Assembly (NCBI RefSeq): GCF_000372885.1
Contig: NZ_KB889967.1
Span: 3,113,430 to 3,177,429, forward strand
Source of the DNA: Methyloversatilis thermotolerans
Lineage (GTDB): Bacteria; Pseudomonadota; Gammaproteobacteria; Burkholderiales; Rhodocyclaceae
Length of the DNA stretch: 64,000 bases
Direction of reading: 5' to 3'
Below, in pieces: positions 19,105-27,515 of this stretch. The notes below the pieces were generated by a model that was not told where the DNA came from, ran no database searches, and saw nothing but the letters and a program-made list of their open reading frames with translations. A program made the translations under genes and the position numbers. Within the stretch, counting starts at the first letter, position 1. Each line of letters begins with the position of its first letter.

Positions 19105-20214
19105 TTACACGCGCATCGGCATCACGACGTACTTGAAATCTTCGGTGCCGGGCAACGTGATGAGGGCGCTGCTGTTGCCGTCATTGAGCTTCAGGCTCAG
19201 CGTGTCGCCGCTCACGTTGTTCAGCACGTCCAGCAGATAGCTCACGTTGAAGCCGATGTCGAGGCCTTCGCCGTTGTAATCGACCTCCAGCTCTTCCACC
19301 GCTTCTTCCTGTTCGGCGTTGCTGGAAATGAGCTTGAGCGTGCCGGCCGACAGCACGATGCGCACGCCCTTGAACTTTTCGTTGGTCAGGATGGCGGCAC
19401 GTTGCAGCGACGGCAGGAAGGTGGCGCGCTGCAGCATCAGTTCCTTCGGGTGATCCTTCGGAATGACGCGCTCGTAGTCGGGGAACTTGCCGTCGATCAG
19501 CTTGGTGATGAGTTCGACCGAGCCGAAGCGCAGGCGCGCCTGGTTGCTGCCCAGTTCGATGTCGACCGGGTCGTCGGTTTCGGCGAGCTGGCGCGAAAGT
19601 TCGAGCACGGTCTTGCGCGGCAGGATGACGTCGAGCTTGTCGCTCACACCCGGCATGGCTTCCGACACGAAGGCCAGGCGGTGACCGTCGGTGGCCACCA
19701 GGCGCAGTTCCTCGTTGCCGACCGACAGCAGCAGGCCGTTCAGGTAGTAGCGGATGTCCTGCTGCGCCATCGAGTACTGCACCAGCGACAGCAGGCGCTT
19801 GAGCTTCTTCTGCGTGACGCTGAGCTTCACCGTGCTGCCCTCGGCGAGCTGCATGCGCGGGTAGTCCTGCGCCGGCAGCGTCTGCAGCGTGAAGCGGCTC
19901 TTGCCGGCGCGCACCGTGAGCTTGCGGTCGTCGGCATCGAGGCTCACTTCCTGGCCTTCCGGCAGGGCGCGCAGGATGTCCTGCAGCTTGCGCGCGGCCA
20001 CGGTCAGCGCGGCGGGCTGGGCGGCGCTGATGCTGCCGGTGGACCGGGTGCGGATCTGGATTTCGATGTCGGTCGCGAGCAGCGTGAGGGCGTCGCCTTC
20101 GGTTTCGATCAGAACGTTGGACAGGATGGGCAGCGTGTGGCGCTTCTCGACGATGCCGCTCACCGACTGCAGGGGGCGCAGAAGCTGTTCGCGTTCGATC
20201 TTCATTAAGAGCAT
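19105..20214 (-). CDS. dnaN: DNA polymerase III beta clamp
   Basis: 369 residues, the ring-shaped sliding clamp that tethers polymerase III to DNA. Three similar domains of about 120 residues are present, with the family features KRHTLPILSNVLIE near the start, LVATDGHRLAF in the middle, and the C-terminal VMPMRV that forms part of the partner-binding cleft. The ATG at 20214 is preferred over the ATG three codons later because AGAGG lies 8 bp upstream of it. Downstream of dnaA in the usual dnaA-dnaN order, with a 238-bp gap that contains DnaA boxes. Confidence 0.98.
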   Translation of the reverse strand: MLLMKIEREQLLRPLQSVSGIVEKRHTLPILSNVLIETEGDALTLLATDIEIQIRTRSTGSISAAQPAALTVAARKLQDILRALPEGQEVSLDADDRKLTVRAGKSRFTLQTLPAQDYPRMQLAEGSTVKLSVTQKKLKRLLSLVQYSMAQQDIRYYLNGLLLSVGNEELRLVATDGHRLAFVSEAMPGVSDKLDVILPRKTVLELSRQLAETDDPVDIELGSNQARLRFGSVELITKLIDGKFPDYERVIPKDHPKELMLQRATFLPSLQRAAILTNEKFKGVRIVLSAGTLKLISSNAEQEEAVEELEVDYNGEGLDIGFNVSYLLDVLNNVSGDTLSLKLNDGNSSALITLPGTEDFKYVVMPMRV

Positions 20215-20377
20215 TTTATAAACCTCTGTAAACCGTAAACGTCAGCCGATTTCTGTGGAAAACAACCGAAACCGTAAAACTATCAGATACCTGCGGTATG
20301 TATGGTTGTCTGTATAAGCCACCGGTCAACGCATGAACAAATGTGGGTGAATCGGACCCCCGTGCAGAAAGGGGCAG

Positions 20378-20386
20378 TTATCCACA
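20378..20386 (+). promoter_or_regulatory. DnaA box
   Basis: TTATCCACA, exact match to the strict consensus. Confidence 0.8.
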
Positions 20387-20412
20387 GCATTCATACATGT
20401 TTGCCGGCGTGG

Positions 20413-20421
20413 TTATCCATA
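20413..20421 (+). promoter_or_regulatory. DnaA box, one mismatch
   Basis: TTATCCATA, same orientation, 35 bp after the exact box. Confidence 0.6.
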
Positions 20422-20452
20422 CAGCGTCAACATGTCCTGCACAGCCCCGCCT

Positions 20453-21907
20453 TCACTTGCGCAAGGTCTGGATGAGCACGTGCAGGTCGTGATTCAGCAC
20501 TTCGTCCTTCAGTCTCAGGTCGGCGATGGTGCGACAGGCGTGCAGCACGGTCGTGTGGTCACGCCCGCCGAAGGATTCACCGATCGCGGGATAGCTTTCC
20601 GGCGTCAGTTCCTTGGCCAGGAACATCGCTACCTGACGCGGCCGGGCGATGGCCCGCGTCCGCTTCTTCGAGTACATGTCCGCCACCTTGATCTTGTAGT
20701 AGTCGGACACGGTCTTCTGGATGAATTCCAGCGTGATCTGCCGGTTGTGCGCACCCAGCAGATCCTTCAGCGCCTCGCGCGCCACCTCGAGCGATATGGG
20801 CGTCGTGTGGAAGTGTGCGTAGGCGATCACCTTCTTCAGCGCACCTTCGAGCTCGCGCACATTGCTGCGGATGTTCTTGGCGATCAGGAAGGCGACGTCC
20901 TCGCCCACCTTCACGCGCTCCATCTCGGCCTTCTTCTTCAGGATGGCCACCCGCATTTCCAGCTCGGGCGGTTCGATCTGCACGGTGAGGCCCCAGCCGA
21001 AGCGCGTGGTCAGGCGCTCTTCAACGCCCTGGATGTTCTTCGGATAGGTGTCACAGGTGATGACGATCTGCTTCTTCGCCTCGGTCAGCGCATTGAAGGC
21101 ATAGAAGAACTCTTCCTGCGTGCGCGTCTTGTTGTTGAAGAACTGGATGTCGTCGATCAGCAGCACGTCCAGCGAGCGGTAGTAGCGCTTGAAGGCGTCG
21201 AAGCTCTTCTGCTGGTAGGCACGCACCACGTCGGCGTAGTAGTCGTCGGCATGCACGTAGCGGATGACCGCGTCCGGGTTGTGCCGCATCACCTCGTTGC
21301 CCAGCGCGTGCACCAGATGGGTCTTGCCCAGGCCGACACCGCCATAGATGAATATGGGGTTGTACGACATGCCGGGGTTCTGCGCGACCTGGATCGCCGC
21401 GGCGCGCGCCAGTTCGTTGGCGCGTCCGGTCACCAGATTGTCGAAGGTGAAGCCGGGATTCAGGCGCGAGCGGTCGCGTTCGCCGTCGCGCGCAGGCACG
21501 ATGATGCCGGGCAGCCTGATCTGCGTATTGCTGGTCGGATTGGCGCTGAGTGCGGCGGCCTTGGACGCGTTGGCGGCGCGGCCGGCATCACCGGAGTCCG
21601 CGGTACGGGCGGCGCCGGCCGTGGCCTCAGCGGCGTGTGCGGCCGGCCCCGATTTGGCCGCCGGATCGGGCAGGCTCAGCCTGACCGACAGCGGCTGAGA
21701 GAAATACTCCAGCCCCAGCGCTTCGATGCGCGAAACGTAACGTTCGCGGACCCACTGCAGCACGAATCGGTTTGGCGCAACCAGCGCAAGCGTGTCATCG
21801 CCTTCGCATTGTCCGATACGCAGACCCTTGATCCAGGTCTGGAACTGCTGAGCGGGAAGTTCCTGTTCGAAGCGGCTGAGGCAGACTTCCCAAAACTCTT
21901 GCATCAT
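20453..21907 (-). CDS. dnaA: Chromosomal replication initiator DnaA
   Basis: About 484 residues. Domain I ([21 protein letters not shown]) starts right after MMQ; domain II is an Ala-rich linker; the AAA+ domain III has Walker [10 protein letters not shown] and Walker [10 protein letters not shown]; domain IV ends with the DNA-binding signature [15 protein letters not shown]. The start is placed at the first of two adjacent ATGs at 21907 because relatives begin two or three residues before FW; the frame is open to 22000 but the extra residues are not family-like. No clear ribosome site is seen at either. An exact DnaA box upstream suggests autoregulation. Confidence 0.96.
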   Translation of the reverse strand: MMQEFWEVCLSRFEQELPAQQFQTWIKGLRIGQCEGDDTLALVAPNRFVLQWVRERYVSRIEALGLEYFSQPLSVRLSLPDPAAKSGPAAHAAEATAGAARTADSGDAGRAANASKAAALSANPTSNTQIRLPGIIVPARDGERDRSRLNPGFTFDNLVTGRANELARAAAIQVAQNPGMSYNPIFIYGGVGLGKTHLVHALGNEVMRHNPDAVIRYVHADDYYADVVRAYQQKSFDAFKRYYRSLDVLLIDDIQFFNNKTRTQEEFFYAFNALTEAKKQIVITCDTYPKNIQGVEERLTTRFGWGLTVQIEPPELEMRVAILKKKAEMERVKVGEDVAFLIAKNIRSNVRELEGALKKVIAYAHFHTTPISLEVAREALKDLLGAHNRQITLEFIQKTVSDYYKIKVADMYSKKRTRAIARPRQVAMFLAKELTPESYPAIGESFGGRDHTTVLHACRTIADLRLKDEVLNHDLHVLIQTLRK

Positions 21908-22086
21908 GGTCTGCGTGGTCGCCGGGTCGATTGGGTGTGTGGGTGGGACAGCGTTGCGGGATGCGTCCGGGACCGGGCGGATGAGCCGATGATTTCGCAT
22001 GCGGGCTGAGGACGATGCGAGCTCCGGTCCGGAGCGGCTTTCTTATGGCTGTGTCGAGGTGTGAATTCTAGCGACTTCGGGCCATC

Positions 22087-22095
22087 TTATCCACA
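22087..22095 (+). promoter_or_regulatory. DnaA box upstream of dnaA
   Basis: TTATCCACA, exact consensus, 180 bp before the dnaA start; likely for autoregulation or origin function. Confidence 0.75.
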
Positions 22096-22225
22096 GGGCC
22101 GTTGCGCGCGGAGAGCTGCATGGCAGGCCGGAGTGCGGCCGCCATGGCGACGAAAGCACGGTACTGCGCCAGCGAAAAAATTTTTCCGCGCCGGTGCTGG
22201 GTACTCGCGCAGCCGGCGGAAGTGA

Positions 22226-22254
22226 TTGACAGAACGACGCTTCTACGCTGTAAT
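22226..22254 (+). promoter_or_regulatory. Sigma-70 promoter of rpmH
   Basis: TTGACA (22226-22231), 17-bp spacer, TGTAAT (22249-22254). One base from the consensus overall, at optimal spacing, leaving a leader of about 27 nt before the rpmH ATG. Strong promoter as expected for a ribosomal protein. Confidence 0.8.
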
Positions 22255-22287
22255 CGCGCGTTTTCGCCAACATACAGAGAGCACGCC

Positions 22288-22422
22288 ATGAAGCGTACTT
22301 ATCAGCCGTCGAAGATTCGTCGTGCCCGCACCCACGGTTTCCTGGTCCGCATGAGTACCCGCGGTGGCCGCGCTGTCATCCGCGCCCGTCGTTCCAAGGG
22401 CCGCGCCCGCCTGGCGGTCTGA
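22288..22422 (+). CDS. rpmH: 50S ribosomal protein L34
   Basis: 44 residues, normal family length: [18 protein letters not shown] through [18 protein letters not shown]. Highly basic. First gene of the rpmH-rnpA-yidD-yidC unit, driven by a near-consensus promoter. Confidence 0.98.
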   Translation: MKRTYQPSKIRRARTHGFLVRMSTRGGRAVIRARRSKGRARLAV

Positions 22423-22481
22423 CGACCCGAAGTTGTCCGGCCGGTCTGCAGGTGAGCCCCGCTGCACGGCCTGAAAAGCGG

Positions 22482-22859
22482 ATGGATGCGGCTGTCGAAG
22501 GCCGCCATGCCTTCCGCCCGGAATACCGGCTCAGAAAAACGGATGAGTTTTCATCCGTTTTTGCTTTGAGGCGTACCCAGCGCAGTCGGCATTTCGTGAT
22601 TCATCACGGACCGTCGGGCTGCGCTGGCGCTCGTCTTGGTGTGGTGATCGCCAAGCGCTTCGTGAAGCGGGCGCACGCGCGCAATCTGCTGAAGCGGCTC
22701 GCGCGCGAGTCATTCAGGCATCTGCGCGGTCATCTGAAGCCGGTGGACATCGTGCTGCGGCTCAATGCGCGTCCGGACGTCATGGACCGCAAGGCACTGC
22801 GCGGCGAGATCGATGGTCTGATCGCACGCCTGCGCAGGTCACCGGAGAATGCGCAATGA
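22482..22859 (+). CDS. rnpA: Ribonuclease P protein component
   Basis: About 125 residues. It supports the RNase P RNA in tRNA 5' maturation. The family core is clear: [43 protein letters not shown] (the RNR signature region) and DIVLRLN. The start is uncertain: ATG at 22482 is used; an in-frame GTG at 22452 is possible. Neither has a good ribosome site. The stop overlaps yidD (ATGA). A perfect 12-bp hairpin ending in T5 lies inside the early coding sequence, see separate entry. Confidence 0.93.
   Translation: MDAAVEGRHAFRPEYRLRKTDEFSSVFALRRTQRSRHFVIHHGPSGCAGARLGVVIAKRFVKRAHARNLLKRLARESFRHLRGHLKPVDIVLRLNARPDVMDRKALRGEIDGLIARLRRSPENAQ
22535..22562 (+). terminator. Terminator-shaped hairpin inside rnpA
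   Basis: AAAAACGGATGA - GTTT - TCATCCGTTTTT: a perfect 12-bp stem with a 4-nt loop and a terminal T5, 113 bp past the rpmH stop and within rnpA codons for [10 protein letters not shown]. The shape is that of an intrinsic terminator and could attenuate rnpA after abundant rpmH. Only modest GC in the stem, so efficiency is uncertain. Confidence 0.6.
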
Positions 22860-23065
22860 AGTATCTGTTGCTCACCCTGCTTCGCATCTACCGCTATGCG
22901 ATCAGTCCGATGCTGGGGCGCAGTTGCCGCTTCATGCCCAGTTGTTCCGAATACGCAGTGGAAGCCATCACCCGGCACGGCAGCGTGCGCGGCGGATGGT
23001 TGTCGCTGAAACGCGTGCTGCGCTGCCATCCGTGGCATCCCGGCGGTTACGATCCGGTGCCCTGA
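22856..23065 (+). CDS. yidD: Membrane protein insertion efficiency factor YidD
   Basis: 69 residues, inner-face membrane-associated protein that aids YidC. Complete with the Cys motif [16 protein letters not shown] and [15 protein letters not shown]. Overlaps the rnpA stop by 4 bp; yidC follows after about 50 bp. Confidence 0.96.
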   Translation: MKYLLLTLLRIYRYAISPMLGRSCRFMPSCSEYAVEAITRHGSVRGGWLSLKRVLRCHPWHPGGYDPVP

Positions 23066-23114
23066 GCCCTCCCGCATGCGCGTTCTCCCCTCTTCCTATT
23101 GAATCATTCCGACG

Positions 23115-24752
23115 ATGGATACCCGACGTTCAGCCCTGTTGATGGTTTTCCTGTTTTCGCTGTTCATGCTGTGGGATGGCTGGCAGCGATTCACCAGCCC
23201 GCCGCCCGCCGCGGCACCCGCCGCGGGCGAAGCGGCCACCCCTTCGGCCGGCTCGCAGGCGCCGGTGCCTACGGTGAGCACGCCGGTGGCGCCGTCGGAT
23301 GTTCCGCAGGCCGCTGCAGCGACGCAGAAGACGGCGGTGAAGGTGGTGACCGATCTGTTCGCTGCCGATGTGTCGGCCGAGGGTGGTTCGCTCATCCGCC
23401 TCGAACTGCTCAAACATGAAGCGGGTCCGGATGCGGAAGGCAATTTCGTGCTGCTCGACAACAGTGCGAACAGTCTCTACCACGCGCAGAGCGGCCTGAT
23501 AGGCAAGGACCTGCCGAATCACAAGACGGTATATCAGTTGCCGGAAGGCGAGCTGCGCCTGGCCGAAGGGCAGGACAAGGTCGAATTGCGCATGACCGCG
23601 GCCGGCCCGGAAGGCGTGACCGTGACCAAGGTGCTCACCTTCCATCGCGGCAGCTACCGCATCGACACGCGCTTCGAAATCGCGAATGCATCCGGCGAGC
23701 CGGTGCAGGCGCATGCCTACTTCCAGATCCTGCGCGACGGCCACAAGATTTCCAACGGCACCAGCATGCTGAGCACCTTCACCGGTCCTGCTTTCTATAC
23801 CCAGGCCGGCAAGTACCAGAAGGTTGAATTCAGCGATATCGACAAGGGCAAGGCGAAGTTCGTGGCCAAGTCCAGCGATGGCTGGGTGGCGCTGGTGCAG
23901 CATTACTTCGTCAGCGCCTTTGTGCCTGAACAGGGCGTCGAGCGCGAATTCTTCGCCAAGAAGATCGCGGACAACCTGTATTCGGCCGGCGTGGTGGTGC
24001 CGCTGCCGACGGTGGCGCCGGGCAGCACCGGTACGCTGGACGTGCCGCTGTATGCCGGGCCGCAGATCCAGTCCAACCTCAAGTCCATGGCCGAGGGGCT
24101 GGATCTGGTCGTGGATTATGGCTGGCTCACCATCATCGCCTCGCCCATGCATTGGGTGCTGGAAAAGCTGCACGGAATGGTGGGCAACTGGGGCTGGTCC
24201 ATCATCCTGCTCACGGTGCTGATCAAGGCGCTGTTCTTCCCGCTGTCGGCCGCGAGCTACCGCTCGATGGCCAAGCTGCGTCTGGTCACGCCGCGCATGC
24301 AGCAGATCAAGGAGCGCTACGGCAGCGACCGCATGCGCATGCAGCAGGAAATGATGGAGCTGTACAAGACCGAGAAAATCAATCCGCTCGGTGGCTGCCT
24401 GCCCATCCTGATCCAGATTCCGGTGTTCATCGCGCTGTACTGGGTGCTGCTGGGCAGCGTGGAAATGCGCAATGCGCCGTGGATAGGCTGGATTACCGAT
24501 CTGTCGGTAAAGGATCCGTACTTCGTGCTGCCGCTCATCATGGGCGTCACCATGTTCGTGCAGACCAAGCTGAATCCCACCCCGCCGGACCCGATCCAGG
24601 CCAAGGTGATGCTGGTGCTGCCTGTGGTGTTCACCGGCATGTTCCTGTTCTTCCCGGCCGGTCTGGTACTGTACTGGACGGTGAACAACATCCTGTCGAT
24701 CGCACAGCAGTGGCAGATCACGCGCATGATCGAGGGCGAGAAGAAGAGCTGA
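23115..24752 (+). CDS. yidC: Membrane protein insertase YidC
   Basis: 545 residues. An N-terminal anchor helix (residues 6-22) precedes a Pro/Ala-rich linker, then the large periplasmic beta domain (about 60-340), then five C-terminal helices forming the insertase core, starting at WVLEKLHGMVGNWGWSIILL. The conserved LGGCLPILIQIPVFIALYWVL is intact. Length is that of Gram-negative YidC. Last gene of the rpmH unit; mnmE follows after 100 bp. Confidence 0.97.
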   Translation: MDTRRSALLMVFLFSLFMLWDGWQRFTSPPPAAAPAAGEAATPSAGSQAPVPTVSTPVAPSDVPQAAAATQKTAVKVVTDLFAADVSAEGGSLIRLELLKHEAGPDAEGNFVLLDNSANSLYHAQSGLIGKDLPNHKTVYQLPEGELRLAEGQDKVELRMTAAGPEGVTVTKVLTFHRGSYRIDTRFEIANASGEPVQAHAYFQILRDGHKISNGTSMLSTFTGPAFYTQAGKYQKVEFSDIDKGKAKFVAKSSDGWVALVQHYFVSAFVPEQGVEREFFAKKIADNLYSAGVVVPLPTVAPGSTGTLDVPLYAGPQIQSNLKSMAEGLDLVVDYGWLTIIASPMHWVLEKLHGMVGNWGWSIILLTVLIKALFFPLSAASYRSMAKLRLVTPRMQQIKERYGSDRMRMQQEMMELYKTEKINPLGGCLPILIQIPVFIALYWVLLGSVEMRNAPWIGWITDLSVKDPYFVLPLIMGVTMFVQTKLNPTPPDPIQAKVMLVLPVVFTGMFLFFPAGLVLYWTVNNILSIAQQWQITRMIEGEKKS

Positions 24753-24851
24753 GCGCCCGTTCTCGAACCCATCCGGGGCGTCGTTCGCGCGGGCATGATC
24801 CTGCGAGGGCGACGCCCTTGTCACGACTGCGACCTCGTTTTCCGAAAGCTC

Positions 24852-26210
24852 ATGTCCGTAATCGCACGTGACACCATAGCCGCCATCGCGACGCCACCCG
24901 GACGGGGTGGGGTAGGCGTCGTGCGCATATCGGGTGCGGGGGCTGCCGATGTGGCGAGGGCTGTGCTCGGGCGGGTGCCACCTGCACGGCACGCTGCTTT
25001 CCTGCCTTTCCGCGCGGGTGACGGGTCGGTGATCGATCACGGACTCGCATTGTGGTTTGCCGCACCCGCCTCCTACACCGGCGAGGATGTGCTCGAACTG
25101 CAAGGGCACGGGGGGGTGGCGGTACTCCGCGCGCTTCTGGAAAGATGTTTCGAGGCGGGCGCGCGACCGGCACGACCCGGCGAGTTCACCGAGCGCGCCT
25201 TCCTGAACGACCGCATGGATCTGGCGCAGGCGGAGGCGGTGGCCGACCTGATCGATGCAAGTACCCGGGCTGCTGCGCGCTCGGCAATGCGTTCGCTCGA
25301 TGGAGAGTTTTCGCGCCATGTACATGCGCTGGAAGAGTCGCTCATCCACTTGCGCATGTTCGTCGAGGCGACGCTGGATTTTCCGGAAGAGGAAGTCGAG
25401 TTTCTCCAACAGTCCGGCGCACGGACCAAGCTTGCTGATGTGAACGCCGCACTCGCCGCCTTGCGGGAAAGGGCACGCGTCGGATCGGTGCTGCGCGAGG
25501 GGCTGACCGTGGTGCTGGCGGGCGCGCCGAATGTGGGCAAGTCCAGCCTGCTGAATGCGCTGGCGGGGGCTGACCGCGCCATCGTCACCGACATCGCCGG
25601 GACGACCCGGGATACCTTGCGTGAACTGATCGAGATAGACGGCGTGCCGCTGCATGTGATCGATACCGCCGGATTGCGCGAGACCGACGATCCGGTCGAG
25701 CGCGCTGGCATGGACAGAACCCGGCGCGAACTTGCGCGGGCGCATGCGGTGGTCCACCTGATGGATGCGCGCACGGGTTTCGACGACAGTGCGCGCGCAA
25801 TTGACGACAGTCTGCCGATCGGGTTACGGCGCATCCGCGTGTTCAACAAGATAGATCTGACCGGGGAAACGGAACGTGTCGATCACCAGGGTGAGCTGAC
25901 CACGGTCAGGGTGTCGGTGAAGACCGGGCAGGGTCTGTCGAATCTTTCGCGGGTGCTGCTGGAGCAGGTCGCCTGGTCAGGTGGCGGCGAGGATGCGCTG
26001 TCCGCGCGAGGGCGTCATCTGCATGCTCTGGATATGGCGGCTTCACATGTCGAGCGTGCGGAATGCTGTATTTCAGGCGCGACGTTGCAGCTCGAACTGT
26101 TCGCGGAGGAATTGCGGCTGGCGCATCGGGCGCTGGGTGAGATCACCGGCGAGTTCACTCCGGACGATCTGCTGGGCGAAATATTCACTCGTTTCTGTAT
26201 CGGTAAATGA
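24852..26210 (+). CDS. mnmE: tRNA modification GTPase MnmE
   Basis: 452 residues. With MnmG it makes the 5-carboxymethylaminomethyl group at wobble uridine of tRNA. An N-terminal folate-binding domain ([20 protein letters not shown]) and a helical domain flank the G domain with P-loop GAPNVGKSS and DTAGLRE. The C-terminus is the invariant FCIGK. The start is the ATG at 24852; a longer frame upstream adds an unrelated leader. Its stop directly abuts a parS site. The partner mnmG is 1.3 kb downstream. Confidence 0.97.
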   Translation: MSVIARDTIAAIATPPGRGGVGVVRISGAGAADVARAVLGRVPPARHAAFLPFRAGDGSVIDHGLALWFAAPASYTGEDVLELQGHGGVAVLRALLERCFEAGARPARPGEFTERAFLNDRMDLAQAEAVADLIDASTRAAARSAMRSLDGEFSRHVHALEESLIHLRMFVEATLDFPEEEVEFLQQSGARTKLADVNAALAALRERARVGSVLREGLTVVLAGAPNVGKSSLLNALAGADRAIVTDIAGTTRDTLRELIEIDGVPLHVIDTAGLRETDDPVERAGMDRTRRELARAHAVVHLMDARTGFDDSARAIDDSLPIGLRRIRVFNKIDLTGETERVDHQGELTTVRVSVKTGQGLSNLSRVLLEQVAWSGGGEDALSARGRHLHALDMAASHVERAECCISGATLQLELFAEELRLAHRALGEITGEFTPDDLLGEIFTRFCIGK

Positions 26211-26226
26211 TGTTTCACGTGAAACA
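26211..26226. promoter_or_regulatory. parS centromere site 1
   Basis: TGTTTCACGTGAAACA, a perfect 16-bp palindrome identical to the bacterial parS consensus, starting at the base after the mnmE stop. Bound by ParB, encoded about 5 kb away. Confidence 0.93.
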
Positions 26227-26243
26227 TTACGGCCGTCCGCACC

Positions 26244-27005
26244 ATGGTCGGTGAACTGCTGCTTCTTTGCTTGGGGTCATTCTTCGCGGGACTGGTGGAT
26301 GCGATGGTCGGCGGAGGAGGGCTCGTCCAGATTCCGCTTCTGTTCAATGTATTCCCGAATGGGGCGCCGGCAACGCTGTTCGGGACCAACAAGGCAGTGA
26401 GCGTGGTCGGCACCGGTTTCGCTGCGCGACGCTACATCCGTCAGGTCGATATGGATTGGGGGGTGGTCGGGCGTGCTGCGCTGGCGGCCTTTGTCGCATC
26501 CTTCGCGGGTGCGGCTGCGGTCGGCCTCTTCCCGCCGGCGATGTTGCGTCCGGTCGTGGTGGTTCTGCTGCTGGCGGTGCTGGTCTATACGCTGAAAAAG
26601 AAGGACTTCGGGGTGTTGCGTGCAGAAGGGTTGGCGCATCGCCCGAAACCGCTGCTGGCTCTGGCGCTCGGTGCCGCCATTGGTTTTTACGACGGCTTCT
26701 TCGGACCGGGTACGGGCAGCTTTCTCATCTTCCTGTTTGCGCGGTGCTATGCGTGGGACTTCCTGCGGTCCTCGGCAGCGGCCAAGGTGGTCAACGTGAG
26801 TACCAATCTCGCGGCACTGGCATGGTTCATACCGGTGGGGGCCATCATGGCCAAGATCGCAGCGATGATGGCGGTTGCCAATCTCGCCGGGGCCTGGGTA
26901 GGTGCGCATCTCGCGATAAAGAACGGCGCACAGTTCGTGCGCCGTGTGTTCATCGTCGTCGTCAGCGTGCTGATCGCCCGCCTGATCTGGGACATCGTGT
27001 CCTGA
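26244..27005 (+). CDS. TSUP (TauE/SafE) family membrane transporter
   Basis: 253 residues with about eight hydrophobic segments in two TauE/SafE repeats, seen from GLVDAMVGGGGLVQIPLL near the start and GFYDGFFGPGTGSFLIFLF in the second half. Family members move sulfite, sulfonates or other anions; substrate not known here. It lies alone between two parS sites, with mnmE before it and a convergent His-rich gene after it. Confidence 0.88.
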   Translation: MVGELLLLCLGSFFAGLVDAMVGGGGLVQIPLLFNVFPNGAPATLFGTNKAVSVVGTGFAARRYIRQVDMDWGVVGRAALAAFVASFAGAAAVGLFPPAMLRPVVVVLLLAVLVYTLKKKDFGVLRAEGLAHRPKPLLALALGAAIGFYDGFFGPGTGSFLIFLFARCYAWDFLRSSAAAKVVNVSTNLAALAWFIPVGAIMAKIAAMMAVANLAGAWVGAHLAIKNGAQFVRRVFIVVVSVLIARLIWDIVS

Positions 27006-27021
27006 ACCGCGGATTCAGGTG

Positions 27022-27037
27022 TGTTTCACGTGGAACA
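27022..27037. promoter_or_regulatory. parS centromere site 2
   Basis: TGTTTCACGTGGAACA. Its complement fits the degenerate consensus TGTTNCACGTGAAACA exactly. It ends at the base before the stop of the leftward His-rich gene. Confidence 0.88.
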
Positions 27038-27352
27038 TCAGAAGCCGATGCGCACCGGAGGCAGGATGATGGTCACGCCATCGCGTGGCCGATGATGATA
27101 GCGGGGCGGTGGTGCGTAATACGGCTGCGGCACGTACACCGGTGCCGGATAGTAGCCGTAGCCCACTGCCGGTCCGCGGTAGTGATGGTGTTGATGAAAG
27201 TGCCGGTCGTGATGCTTCCAGTGATTGCCTCCATGATGGCGATGATGATCGCCACGATACTGATGGCGGCGATGATCGTCCCAATCTGCACAGGCGGCGC
27301 CGCTGAAAGCCATGGTCAGCGCAGCGACAGCAGCAGTACCCAGCGTTTTCAT
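27038..27352 (-). CDS. His-rich small secreted protein
   Basis: 104 residues with a signal peptide (MKTLGTAAVAALTMAFSGAACA) followed by a stretch very rich in His, Arg and Tyr (HHRHHGGNHWKHHDRHFHQHHH) and a Pro/Tyr C-terminal part ending in VTIILPPVRIGF. Short exported proteins of this look are common in betaproteobacteria and may bind metal, but no function is known. ATG at 27352 is chosen since the signal peptide begins there and GAGA lies 7 bp upstream; another ATG is four codons earlier. Confidence 0.7.
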   Translation of the reverse strand: MKTLGTAAVAALTMAFSGAACADWDDHRRHQYRGDHHRHHGGNHWKHHDRHFHQHHHYRGPAVGYGYYPAPVYVPQPYYAPPPRYHHRPRDGVTIILPPVRIGF

Positions 27353-27515
27353 GTCGTTTCTCATGTAGGGAACACGATTCCAATCTAGGACGGTGCGATA
27401 GTTTGCGCCGTAAGTAACTGTAAGGCCGTGAAACGGTGTCAACCTTTCAGCCTTTATGTTCCGCAGGCAAGGTCGTATCATTCAGCCCCTTCGTCTCTTC
27501 CGCATCGCAGCGAAC

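Larger units (their letters stand above)
20215..20452. other. dnaA-dnaN intergenic region, candidate part of oriC
   Basis: 238 bp with locally lower GC than its surroundings. It holds an exact DnaA box (20378-20386), a one-mismatch box TTATCCATA (20413-20421), a further one-mismatch box on the opposite strand (TGTGGAAAA, 20254-20262), and a direct repeat AAACCGTAAA at 20230 and 20269 in an AT-richer stretch that could be the unwinding element. A second intergenic region upstream of dnaA also has a box, so which one fires is undecided. Confidence 0.6.
21908..22287. other. dnaA-rpmH divergent intergenic region, alternative oriC segment
   Basis: About 380 bp holding the dnaA promoter leftward and the rpmH promoter rightward. 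It contains one exact DnaA box at 22087-22095 and an A/T run near 22178. No further repeats of the box were seen. The part next to dnaA (21908-22000) is open in frame with dnaA. Confidence 0.5.

Noticed and set aside
23130-25757. 875-codon open frame opposite yidC and mnmE
   Set aside because: Covers two unrelated conserved genes on the other strand; composition artefact.
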